Assembly: GCA_028819675.1 (NCBI GenBank)
Contig: JAPPKT010000141.1
Location: forward strand, 1 to 9,511
DNA from: Caldilineaceae bacterium
GTDB taxonomy: Bacteria > Chloroflexota > Anaerolineae > Caldilineales > Caldilineaceae
DNA: 9,511 nucleotides
Reading direction: 5' to 3'
In this document: positions 1-5,733 of the stretch, in pieces
Position numbering within the stretch: the first letter of the stretch is position 1
Layout: each line of letters opens with the position of its first letter
The notes under the pieces: generated by a model
What the model was told of the DNA's origin: nothing
The model's input: the letters and a program-made list of their open reading frames with translations, nothing else
The model's database searches: none
Program-made: the position numbers and the translations under genes

Positions 1-2
1 GC

Positions 3-368
3 GAAGTCCTGGAAGCGCACGCCGACACCTTCACCGTCATCGCCTCGATTCCCGCCCGGCTGGAGCTTCAAGGAGTCGAACCGCACCTGTCCACCATCAC
101 GCGCAGTCTGTTGTTCACCATCGCCCACAATGCACTCACCAATGCCTTTCGTCATTCAGACGCCGAAAGTGTGACAATCTCCCTGGAATTTGGCGAGGAA
201 AACCTGCGGATGTCCGTGTCCGACGACGGGACCGGGCTTCCTGATGACTACGCCGTGCGCGGCCGCGGCTTCAGAAATATGGAGGCTGACGCAGAGCGCA
301 TGGGCGGCAGCCTCCATGTCGAGTCCAACGACAACGGCACGACCGTTCGTTGCATTGTTCCCAATTAG
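3..368 (+). CDS. Sensor histidine kinase, NarL/LuxR-type two-component family (3' part only)
   Basis: This is the C-terminal ATP-binding (HATPase_c) domain of a histidine kinase; the gene begins upstream of the window, and the frame is open from base 3. Such kinases autophosphorylate a histidine and pass the phosphate to a partner regulator. Seen in the sequence: an N-box (HNALTNAFRHSDA, about bases 120-160), a G1 box DDGTGLP (222-242) and a G2 box GRGFRNM (261-281), ending in a short Thr-rich strand typical of the fold. The N-box form, with HNALTNAFRH resembling QEALTNALRH, fits the HPK7 (NarX/DegS-like) group. The dimerisation/phosphoacceptor helix and the sensor region lie outside the window, so the signal is unknown. 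The stop is 21 bases before the response-regulator start, so the two are surely one operon. Confidence 0.9.
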   Translation, partial: EVLEAHADTFTVIASIPARLELQGVEPHLSTITRSLLFTIAHNALTNAFRHSDAESVTISLEFGEENLRMSVSDDGTGLPDDYAVRGRGFRNMEADAERMGGSLHVESNDNGTTVRCIVPN

Positions 369-374
369 CAAGTC

Positions 375-382
375 AAAGGAGG
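375..382 (+). promoter_or_regulatory. Strong Shine-Dalgarno that fixes the GTG start of the response regulator
   Basis: AAAGGAGG lies 7 bases before the GTG at 390, in the short gap after the kinase stop codon. It supports GTG at 390 rather than a downstream ATG as the start. Confidence 0.75.
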
Positions 383-389
383 CCGGCGC

Positions 390-1064
390 GTGTCATCGGA
401 AAGCAAAATCAGAGTGATGATCGTTGACGACCACGCCATCGTTCGGGAAGGAATTGCGGAAGTATTGGAGCAGTCCGGCGAATTCGAGGTCGTGGGACAG
501 GCCAGCGATGGGGAACAAGCGGTAGAAAAGGCCCAAGAGTTGAAGCCTGACGTGATCATTATGGACATTGTGATGCCGTTCAAGGACGGCATCGAAGCCT
601 GCCGAGATATAACCGCGGTTCTGCCGGATACGCGCGTCCTCATGCTGACCGCCTCCAACAGGCATAGTGCGATCGTGCAGGCAGTAAATGCCGGGGCCAC
701 GGGATACCTTCAGAAGTTTTCCGGCAAGGAGATGCTGATGTCAACTTTGCGCGAGGTGGCCGGCGGTGACTTTCGCTTGCAGGGAGAGGCGGCAAGAAAA
801 CTGGTCGCCGGGATGAGCGACAGTGCCGTTCCGATTCCTCCCAACGAACCGGAACGGCTGACGGCCCGAGAGCGCGATCTACTCAGAATGTTCGCCCGAG
901 GTATGTCCTACGCCCAGATAGCCGAAGCGCGCGGCAACAAGAATCCCATGACCGTACGCAACGCGGTCTACGCCATACGGCGCAAACTGGGCGTGGGCAG
1001 CAGGCAGGAGATGGGCGTCTGGGCGGCGCGCAGCGGCCTGCTGGACGACGATGAACTGCTGTAA
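390..1064 (+). CDS. Response regulator, NarL/FixJ-like (receiver plus LuxR-type HTH)
   Basis: A 224-residue DNA-binding response regulator, the likely partner of the kinase just upstream. The receiver domain covers about residues 6-125. It has the acidic pair D13/D14, phosphoacceptor D59 (in DVIIMDIVMP), switch T87 and conserved K109. After a linker, a LuxR-type helix-turn-helix covers about residues 155-218 (LTARERDLLRMFARGMSYAQIA, then RRKLGV). All phosphotransfer residues are present, so it should be functional. The recognition-helix region is unusual: RGNKNPMTVRNAVYAIRRKL is one residue longer than the usual spacing, and Ala replaces the common His in the T-V-x-N-H motif. This points to a distinct subfamily with its own DNA target. 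The GTG start is set by a strong ribosome-binding site. The target genes cannot be read from the sequence. Confidence 0.95.
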   Translation: MSSESKIRVMIVDDHAIVREGIAEVLEQSGEFEVVGQASDGEQAVEKAQELKPDVIIMDIVMPFKDGIEACRDITAVLPDTRVLMLTASNRHSAIVQAVNAGATGYLQKFSGKEMLMSTLREVAGGDFRLQGEAARKLVAGMSDSAVPIPPNEPERLTARERDLLRMFARGMSYAQIAEARGNKNPMTVRNAVYAIRRKLGVGSRQEMGVWAARSGLLDDDELL

Positions 1065-1215
1065 GACAATACCGAAAAAGGGCCTGTCTCCCCTGCACCG
1101 GCCAATTGCTTTTGCAAGATCTGTGTGTTCTTGGGCGGAGGTACAACGAGGAAACGCAGGTCAAAGAGTCCGGTAACTGCAACTGTGTAAACACCGTCCT
1201 CCCGTACGTGCGGCC
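1065..1215. other. Convergent intergenic region, no gene or clear terminator seen
   Basis: A 151-base gap between the ends of the response regulator (+) and the Uma2-family gene (-). I looked for a hairpin followed by a T-run on either strand. Only short 4-bp matches were found (GGCC/GGCC near 1082-1104 and TTGC/GCAA near 1106-1117). I do not call a terminator. Confidence 0.5.
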
Positions 1216-1677
1216 CTAATTTGCGTCTAGAATCTCCGTAACCGGCAGAGCGAGTTCAGGCAAAAGGGGAGATCTCACGGTATCGCCGCGCCTGAATAGA
1301 TCGCCTTCGGAGTAGACCTCGCCGGACAGGGACAATACAGTGACTGTTTCCTGTTCAGGATCCACAATCCAGTACTCTTGAATGCCCGCCCGCGCGTACT
1401 CGATCCGTTTCGTCACAAGGTCCCGCTCGCGGTCTTCAAGGCTCGGGCCGACGATTTCGATTGCCAGGTCAGCACCATCCCAGAACTTCTCCTGGCGCAG
1501 GATGTTGTTGCGATCGCGCAGAAAGACGACATCCGGCTGCCGGTACTTCTGATCCCACAAGCGTAACAGTAGACCGCCCGGCCGGACCGCACCTCCAATG
1601 TGCCGCGCAATACTGCTGAGAGCGAAGCACAGGAATACCATGATTCCTTGGTGCTTGTCGGTCGGCGCATCATGCAC
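1216..1677 (-). CDS. Uma2-family (DUF820) PD-(D/E)xK nuclease-fold protein; N-terminus not covered by a usual start
   Basis: Uma2 proteins have a restriction-endonuclease-like fold and are abundant in cyanobacteria and Chloroflexota. Their biological role is poorly known. From the first usual start (GTG at 1677) the product is 153 residues. It carries the family's core: QPDVVFL (catalytic-type Asp), DLAIEIVGPS (catalytic-type Glu), DLVTKRIEYARAGIQEYWIVDP spread over the Lys-containing helix and strand, and a C-terminal SPLLPELALPV motif. Family members usually have some 40-50 more residues at the N-terminus, and exactly that segment is present in frame upstream (see the 1678-1812 entry), so the GTG start probably truncates the protein. 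It follows meaB on the same strand after a gap of about 100 bases. Base composition looks less GC-rich than meaB, which may hint at separate acquisition. Fold assignment is firm; activity is unproven. Confidence 0.85.
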   Translation of the reverse strand: MHDAPTDKHQGIMVFLCFALSSIARHIGGAVRPGGLLLRLWDQKYRQPDVVFLRDRNNILRQEKFWDGADLAIEIVGPSLEDRERDLVTKRIEYARAGIQEYWIVDPEQETVTVLSLSGEVYSEGDLFRRGDTVRSPLLPELALPVTEILDAN

Positions 1678-1812
1678 CTCTACAAAACCATTGTCGAATT
1701 CGACGCGGCGGTTTGTCTCCAGCGCCAGATATTCCTGTTCACTCCATTCACCTTGATTTGGAAAGAGGGTTGCAATTCGCCAAACCGGTGTTTCAATTTC
1801 TGGACCACGCGT
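1678..1812 (-). other. In-frame N-terminal extension of the Uma2-family protein, without ATG, GTG or TTG
   Basis: Translating upstream of the GTG at 1677 in the same frame gives a typical Uma2 N-terminus: WRIATLFPNQGEWSEQEYLA, followed by LETNRRVEFDNGFVEVHDAP. The match to the family pattern (EYLAL, then a VEF/VEL-x-DG strand) is clear. The frame stays open back to the meaB stop codon at 1909-1911, yet contains no ATG, GTG or TTG. The codon at 1812-1810 is ACG, one base from ATG, and sits about where family members begin. Either the start has been lost, a rare start codon is used, or there is a base error. No strong ribosome-binding site precedes the ACG. Confidence 0.6.
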
Positions 1813-1908
1813 CTGTGTATGGTTCCGCTGTCCAATACCTGTGAAACGCGCAACGACTGGGTTAACAGGCAGGTTTCTGATTCGAATTAGAACGAATGTG
1901 AAATGAAT

Positions 1909-2943
1909 CTACCTTAAGACTTTCTTAATCACATCTGCCGCGGCGCTGTAAGGATCAATCTGCCGCCGCTGCAACCGTTCTACCAGTTCCCGGTGCAATA
2001 ATGGAGAAAACACTCGCTCCATCCGCGCCAGCAACTCGGCTTGGACGAGTGTCTGCAGCATATGGTCAAGACGCCTGCCTTCGCGCGCCGCCCGTTCACC
2101 ACTCTCGTCCAGCCACGCCCTGTGGCACTCTAGCGCATCACGCAACTGAGCGACGCCGCCCCCACTGACCGCGACCGTCTCCAAGACCGGAATCGACCAT
2201 CCCTGTTCTGCATCGCTTTCGGAAGCCGCCGCGCCCGTCTCCATGCGCTGCCCGTGATGCATGATCGACTGGGCCGCTGCGCTCCCCGTTTCCAGCATCA
2301 TCTCCAACGCCGCCACCGTGCGCGCCGCGCCTTTACGGTCCGCCTTGTTGACGGCGAAGATATCCGCGATCTCCAGCAAGCCCGCTTTGATCGCCTGCAC
2401 CTCGTCGCCCAGGCCTGGCGCCTCAACCACCACGACCGTATCGGCAACGCTGGCGATTTCGATTTCCGCCTGGCCCGCGCCCACCGTTTCGACAAGAACG
2501 CGGTCAAACCCGGCCGCGTCCAGCAGCAGCATCGCTTCCGCGCTTGCCTGCGCGAGGCCGCCCGCCCCCCGCCGCGTCGCCATCGAGCGGATAAAGACCC
2601 CGGCGTCACCACTGTGGCTCGTCATTCGCACGCGGTCCCCCAACAGCGCACCGCCGCTGAAAGGACTGGTCGGGTCCACCGCCAGCACTCCGACCGTCAC
2701 GCCGCTCGCGCGGTAGCTCCCGACCAGCGCCGATACCAGCGTCGATTTGCCCGTGCCCGGCGCGCCGGTGACGCCGATAAAGTGCGCCTTTCCCGTGTGC
2801 GCGAATGCGGCCTGCACGATGCTGGCGGCATCTTCCGCGTCATCCTCCACGCGGCTGATGGCGCGCGCCAGCGCGAGCCGGTCTCCCCGGAGAAGACTGT
2901 CGATCAGTTGTTGAGTGGGAACGGGTTTGGGCATCGGCAACAC
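1909..2943 (-). CDS. meaB: MeaB/ArgK-type P-loop GTPase, chaperone of adenosylcobalamin-dependent mutase
   Basis: A 344-residue G3E-family GTPase, close to the family's usual length. MeaB-type proteins bind methylmalonyl-CoA mutase or relatives and use GTP hydrolysis to gate cofactor loading and to prevent or repair inactivation. Seen: Walker A GVTGAPGTGKST (residues 57-68), the family hallmark VDPTSPFSGGALLGDR (89-104), the switch-like VETVGAGQAE (151-160), and the guanine-specificity motif NKAD (199-202). An Ala/Ser/Glu-rich stretch (about 221-248) sits where the family is variable. The C-terminal helical dimerisation arm is present. Start: GTG at 2943 is used here, but ATG at 2934 (MPKPVP) is nearly as likely, as neither has a strong ribosome-binding site. 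It lies 108 bases after the cobalamin-binding subunit, the standard pairing, which supports MeaB over an older lysine/arginine/ornithine-transport reading of ArgK. Confidence 0.93.
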   Translation of the reverse strand: MLPMPKPVPTQQLIDSLLRGDRLALARAISRVEDDAEDAASIVQAAFAHTGKAHFIGVTGAPGTGKSTLVSALVGSYRASGVTVGVLAVDPTSPFSGGALLGDRVRMTSHSGDAGVFIRSMATRRGAGGLAQASAEAMLLLDAAGFDRVLVETVGAGQAEIEIASVADTVVVVEAPGLGDEVQAIKAGLLEIADIFAVNKADRKGAARTVAALEMMLETGSAAAQSIMHHGQRMETGAAASESDAEQGWSIPVLETVAVSGGGVAQLRDALECHRAWLDESGERAAREGRRLDHMLQTLVQAELLARMERVFSPLLHRELVERLQRRQIDPYSAAADVIKKVLR

Positions 2944-3051
2944 CGGTTGCCTGTTTCCAGTGGAGCGCGGCGCGTAATTCGTTCAGGCGCTGGCCATGGT
3001 TCGACGGCATCGGAATCCACGCCTGGCGCGTGTCCGCGTCTGCCTGCTCCG

Positions 3052-3477
3052 CTAGCCACCGGCCATGGCAGTTCTGATATAGGTGATGATCTCGGTTGAG
3101 GTCGTGCCCGGCCCGAAGACAGCGTGCACGCCGGCAGCTTTGAGCTGCACCGCATCCTCATCCGGAATAATACCGCCCAGCAGCACCAACACATCCTCCT
3201 GGCCTTGGGCATGGAGCAGTTCGACCACCTTGGGGCAGAGCGTCATATGCGCGCCGCTGAGTATCGACAGGCCGACGACGTCCACGTCTTCCTGCAACGC
3301 CGCCTCCGCGATCATCTGCGGCGTCTGGCGAATGCCCGTGTAGATCACCTCGAATCCGGCATCGCGCAACGCCCTGGCTATCACCTTGGCCCCGCGATCG
3401 TGGCCGTCCAGCCCCGGCTTGGCGATCAGAACCCGTATCTGACTCTGCTTCATCGAATCCCCATGCCGGTGGCCCAT
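3052..3477 (-). CDS. Methylmalonyl-CoA mutase-type cobalamin-binding subunit (small, stand-alone)
   Basis: A 141-residue protein made only of the B12-binding Rossmann-like domain of acyl-CoA mutases. It binds adenosylcobalamin in the base-off/His-on form and works with a separate catalytic TIM-barrel subunit. Seen: the cobalamin motif DxHxxG as D24-G-H26-D-R-G29 in [13 protein letters not shown], the SxL motif [10 protein letters not shown] (69-78), and the GG motif [10 protein letters not shown] (99-108). All key residues are intact. Domain length matches split mutases of archaea and many bacteria rather than a fragment of a fused MutB. Two ATG starts are possible: 3477, or 3453 ([10 protein letters not shown]), the latter with GGGGA just upstream and a better fit to the family N-terminus. 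The large subunit is not in this window, so the substrate (methylmalonyl-, ethylmalonyl- or isobutyryl-type CoA) is undetermined. It is probably first in an operon with meaB. Confidence 0.93.
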   Translation of the reverse strand: MGHRHGDSMKQSQIRVLIAKPGLDGHDRGAKVIARALRDAGFEVIYTGIRQTPQMIAEAALQEDVDVVGLSILSGAHMTLCPKVVELLHAQGQEDVLVLLGGIIPDEDAVQLKAAGVHAVFGPGTTSTEIITYIRTAMAGG

Positions 3478-3539
3478 CTGTTTCCCGTTGCAAGACAGGT
3501 GACACAGTCTGAGCGATTCTCGTAAATCCCGTCAGAACT

Positions 3540-3568
3540 ATGTTAAAATACGCCCTGCGCATTGCCAA
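3540..3568 (-). promoter_or_regulatory. Candidate sigma-70-type promoter for the cobalamin subunit/meaB unit
   Basis: On the minus strand, TTGGCA (bases 3568-3563; five of six match TTGACA) is followed after exactly 17 bases by TAACAT (3545-3540; four of six match TATAAT). Transcription would begin near 3533, giving a leader of about 55-80 bases before the cobalamin-subunit start. This is a sequence match only. Confidence 0.5.
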
Positions 3569-3577
3569 AAGCAATGC
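3559..3577. repeat. Perfect 7-bp inverted repeat in the divergent promoter region (possible operator)
   Basis: GCATTGC (3559-3565) and GCAATGC (3571-3577) are exact reverse complements separated by CAAAA. The repeat covers the -35 box of the minus-strand promoter candidate and lies about 75 bases before the divergent flavoprotein start. Its position suits a repressor or activator site serving one or both genes. No T-run follows, so it is unlikely to be a terminator. Confidence 0.45.
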
Positions 3578-3642
3578 CAGGTACTCCAGTGAAAAGCGAG
3601 CTGTGACCGGCGGTCGGATCCCGCACGCACCACTGCAGTTTC

Positions 3643-3647
3643 GGAGG
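3643..3647 (+). promoter_or_regulatory. Ribosome-binding site of the flavoprotein gene
   Basis: GGAGG ends four bases before the ATG at 3652. The spacing is a little tight but the match is perfect, and it supports this start. Confidence 0.6.
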
Positions 3648-3651
3648 CTGT

Positions 3652-4881
3652 ATGCTCTACCCGAGAACTGAACGCCTGCAGCGCTTCATAGACGTTGCGC
3701 GCAGCTTGATCCCCGTCCTGCGCGAGCGGGCCGCCCAGCATGACCGCGACGGATCATTCCCACACGAAAACTTCGTTGACATCCGGCGGGTGGGTCTTCC
3801 GGCCCTGATTGTCCCGCAGGAGTTCGGCGGCTGGGGCGCCAATCTGCTCGAATCGACGTTGACGATGGAGACGCTGGCGCAGGGTGACGGCAGCACAGCG
3901 CTCAGCTTTGTGATGCACGTTCAAGTCATAGGCGGCGTTGCCGAAGCATTCGAAGACGTCGCCTCCGAGTATGGCGGCGGCGGCTGGCCCCAGCCTCTCT
4001 TCGCCCAGGTCTGCCGCGACGCCGTTGAACAGGGCGCGCTCATCAACTCCGTCGCCACCGAGCCCAACCTGGGCAGCCCCAGTCGCGGCGGCCTGCCTGA
4101 AACCACCGCCGAACCGGTCCGGGAAAATGGCAAGGACGCGTGGCGCATCAACGGGCTCAAGACCTTCGCCAGCCTCAGCCCCGAGATGGACTACTTCATC
4201 ATTCCCGCGGCCCTGCGGGACGGCAGCGGCCACGTCGCCCGCTTCGTCATCCCCGCCGGGCCCCACTTCGAAATCATTGAAACCTGGGACTCTTTCGGCA
4301 TGCGCGCCACCGGCAGCCATGATCTGAAGATCGTCAACGCCCGCGTGACCGACGAGCAGATGATCGGGCGCGGCGCGCCCAGCCCGCGTACAACCGGAAA
4401 GGCCCCGGCCAATGCCTGGTTCATCTGCACCGTCGGCGCCGTCTACCTCGGCGTTGCTCAGGCCGCCCTCGATTTTGCGGCCGATTACGCCTTGAAACGC
4501 GTGCCAACTGCCCTCGGCAAACCGATCGCCGAACTGGAAAGCATCCAGCGCCGTCTCGGCCAGGCCGAACTGCTTCTGCTCCAGGCCAGAGCGCTTCTCT
4601 ACAACACGGCCCGGGACTGGGATCAGCAGGAAACGCGGCGGGATGAACTCACCCCGGCAGTGCTCGCCACCAAATTTACCGTCACCAACAATGCCATCGA
4701 AGCCGTCGACCACGCAGTGCGCGTGGTAGGCGGGGCCGCCATGTCCCGCAGCCTCCCGCTGGAGCGCTATCTGCGCGACGTCCGTCCCGGCCTCTTCCAC
4801 CCCTTGAACGACGACCAGGCGCTGACCATCTTCGGAAAGAACGCGCTGAAACGAAGTTCGGCTATGGCCCGAAACCAGTGA
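3652..4881 (+). CDS. Acyl-CoA dehydrogenase-fold flavoprotein, apparently without the catalytic Glu
   Basis: A 409-residue protein with the three-part acyl-CoA dehydrogenase layout: N-terminal helical domain (about 1-125, with VPQEFGGWGANLLES and METLAQGDGSTALSF), middle beta domain (about 130-235, with INSVATEPNLGSPSRGG, WRINGLKTFAS and DSFGMRATGSHDL), and C-terminal four-helix domain (about 250-405). FAD-binding features look normal. The usual catalytic Glu seems absent: in the last-helix region RDVRPGLFHPLNDDQ, Pro stands where E-G-T normally sits, and the alternative Glu site in the first helix of the domain (ANAWFICTVGAVYLG) is also not Glu. It may therefore be a member of the wider fold (DszC- or HpaB-like oxygenase, or another flavoenzyme) rather than a standard beta-oxidation dehydrogenase. 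The ATG at 3652 has GGAGG four bases upstream. It is divergent from the cobalamin subunit. Confidence 0.85.
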   Translation: MLYPRTERLQRFIDVARSLIPVLRERAAQHDRDGSFPHENFVDIRRVGLPALIVPQEFGGWGANLLESTLTMETLAQGDGSTALSFVMHVQVIGGVAEAFEDVASEYGGGGWPQPLFAQVCRDAVEQGALINSVATEPNLGSPSRGGLPETTAEPVRENGKDAWRINGLKTFASLSPEMDYFIIPAALRDGSGHVARFVIPAGPHFEIIETWDSFGMRATGSHDLKIVNARVTDEQMIGRGAPSPRTTGKAPANAWFICTVGAVYLGVAQAALDFAADYALKRVPTALGKPIAELESIQRRLGQAELLLLQARALLYNTARDWDQQETRRDELTPAVLATKFTVTNNAIEAVDHAVRVVGGAAMSRSLPLERYLRDVRPGLFHPLNDDQALTIFGKNALKRSSAMARNQ

Positions 4882-4926
4882 TCGGATAGCTGCCGCTCTA
4901 CCACAGTCACAAAGGAAACAATACCG

Positions 4927-4952
4927 TCCTCTCTTGCCGCGGCAACAGAGGA
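4927..4952. repeat. 26-bp imperfect palindrome between the flavoprotein gene and comEA
   Basis: Arms TCCTCTCTTGCCG (4927-4939) and CGGCAACAGAGGA (4940-4952) are reverse complements with one mismatch (C4933 against C4946) and no spacer. The inner 12 bases, TTGCCG/CGGCAA, are a perfect palindrome. There is no T-run on the plus strand, so it is either a weak terminator-like hairpin after the flavoprotein gene or a dimeric regulator site 41 bases before comEA. I cannot decide between these. Confidence 0.5.
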
Positions 4953-4992
4953 TACTCGTGCCAAGGAAAATCCAAATAAGGGAGACCTTAAT

Positions 4993-5733
4993 ATGAGCAC
5001 TGAGTTGGACCCCCGACCAACTCGAAGTCCGGCTTCCGACAATGCGCCACGCGCGGCAAGAGACACAAGTGCAACAGCGGCTTTGCGAAATATGGGCCTC
5101 GGATTCTTACTCGGTTTTCTGTTGAGTGCAACGATCTCGGGCGCCCTGATGTGGCTTCTGCGCCGTCCGACTCCGCCCGCAATTGTGCTCCACCCACCGC
5201 CTACCCCTGCGCCAACACCGACTCCACAGCCCACGCCCACACCTGGTCCACTGTACGTCTTCGTCAGCGGCGGTGTGCAAAATCCCGGTCTGGTCGAACT
5301 GCCACCCGGCGCTCGCGTCGGTGATGCCTTAGCTAAAGCAGGGGGGCTGGTACCCGATGCCGACCCGGCGCTGGTGAATCAGGCGGAGATAGTCTTCGAC
5401 GGCGCTCAGATTCATGTCCCTCTGCCGCAGCCGCAGACCGGCGCGGACGCGTCATCGGCCTTGCCGCCCGCCAATCAGCCTCAGCCCGGCGTGTCGGGCG
5501 ACCTGCCTCCAACTTTTGCTCCATCGGGTCAGGGCAACGCGCCAGCCGGAAAACTGATCAACATCAACACCGCTTCAGCCGAGGAGCTCACCTCCTTGCC
5601 CGGCATTGGCCCCGGCAAAGCTGCCGCCATCATTGCCGGCCGCCCCTACGCTTCGATCGAAGACCTGGATCGGGTCCCCGGTATCGGTCCCGGCACTGTC
5701 GAAAAGCTCACACCTTTGGTCACAACGAACTAG
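4993..5733 (+). CDS. comEA: ComEA-like membrane-anchored DNA-binding protein (SLBB plus helix-hairpin-helix)
   Basis: A 246-residue protein with the ComEA plan. ComEA binds incoming double-stranded DNA at the outer face of the membrane during natural transformation. Order: a polar N-terminus (1-33); one membrane segment (about 34-56, LGFLLGFLLSATISGALMWL) ending in RR, so the rest is likely outside; a Thr/Pro-rich linker (about 68-85); an SLBB/beta-grasp domain (about 87-143, YVFVSGGVQNPGLVELPPG); a Pro/Gln-rich linker (about 144-185); and a C-terminal pair of helix-hairpin-helix motifs (about 188-246, ININTASAEELTSLPGIGPG and DLDRVPGIGPGTVEKL). The 33-residue N-terminal extension before the anchor is longer than in Bacillus ComEA. 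The ATG at 4993 has AAGGGAG eight bases upstream. comEC is not adjacent, so a role in transformation rests on domain content; other DNA-binding uses of the fold are possible. Its 3' end overlaps the convergent monooxygenase gene. Confidence 0.9.
   Translation: MSTELDPRPTRSPASDNAPRAARDTSATAALRNMGLGFLLGFLLSATISGALMWLLRRPTPPAIVLHPPPTPAPTPTPQPTPTPGPLYVFVSGGVQNPGLVELPPGARVGDALAKAGGLVPDADPALVNQAEIVFDGAQIHVPLPQPQTGADASSALPPANQPQPGVSGDLPPTFAPSGQGNAPAGKLININTASAEELTSLPGIGPGKAAAIIAGRPYASIEDLDRVPGIGPGTVEKLTPLVTTN

Noticed and set aside
1106..1117. TTGC-TTTT-GCAA hairpin after the response regulator
   Set aside because: A 4-bp stem without a T-run is too weak to call a terminator.
1909..1911. Possible TAG readthrough giving a MeaB-Uma2 fusion, as both lie in the same frame
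   Set aside because: Being in frame has a one-in-three chance, the stop context shows no readthrough signal I recognise, and MeaB ends normally.
2944..3051. Protein-like minus-strand frame in the gap between the cobalamin subunit and meaB (contains ERLNEL-like and HWKQATG-like text)
   Set aside because: In one frame the gap reads as plausible protein, but there is no domain, ribosome-binding site or clear end, and it runs on into meaB out of frame. A remnant is possible, but support is too thin.
3754..4800. Long antisense frame (348 codons) opposite the flavoprotein gene
   Set aside because: The opposite strand carries clear acyl-CoA dehydrogenase-fold motifs; the antisense frame has no motifs and is a by-product of GC-rich codon use.
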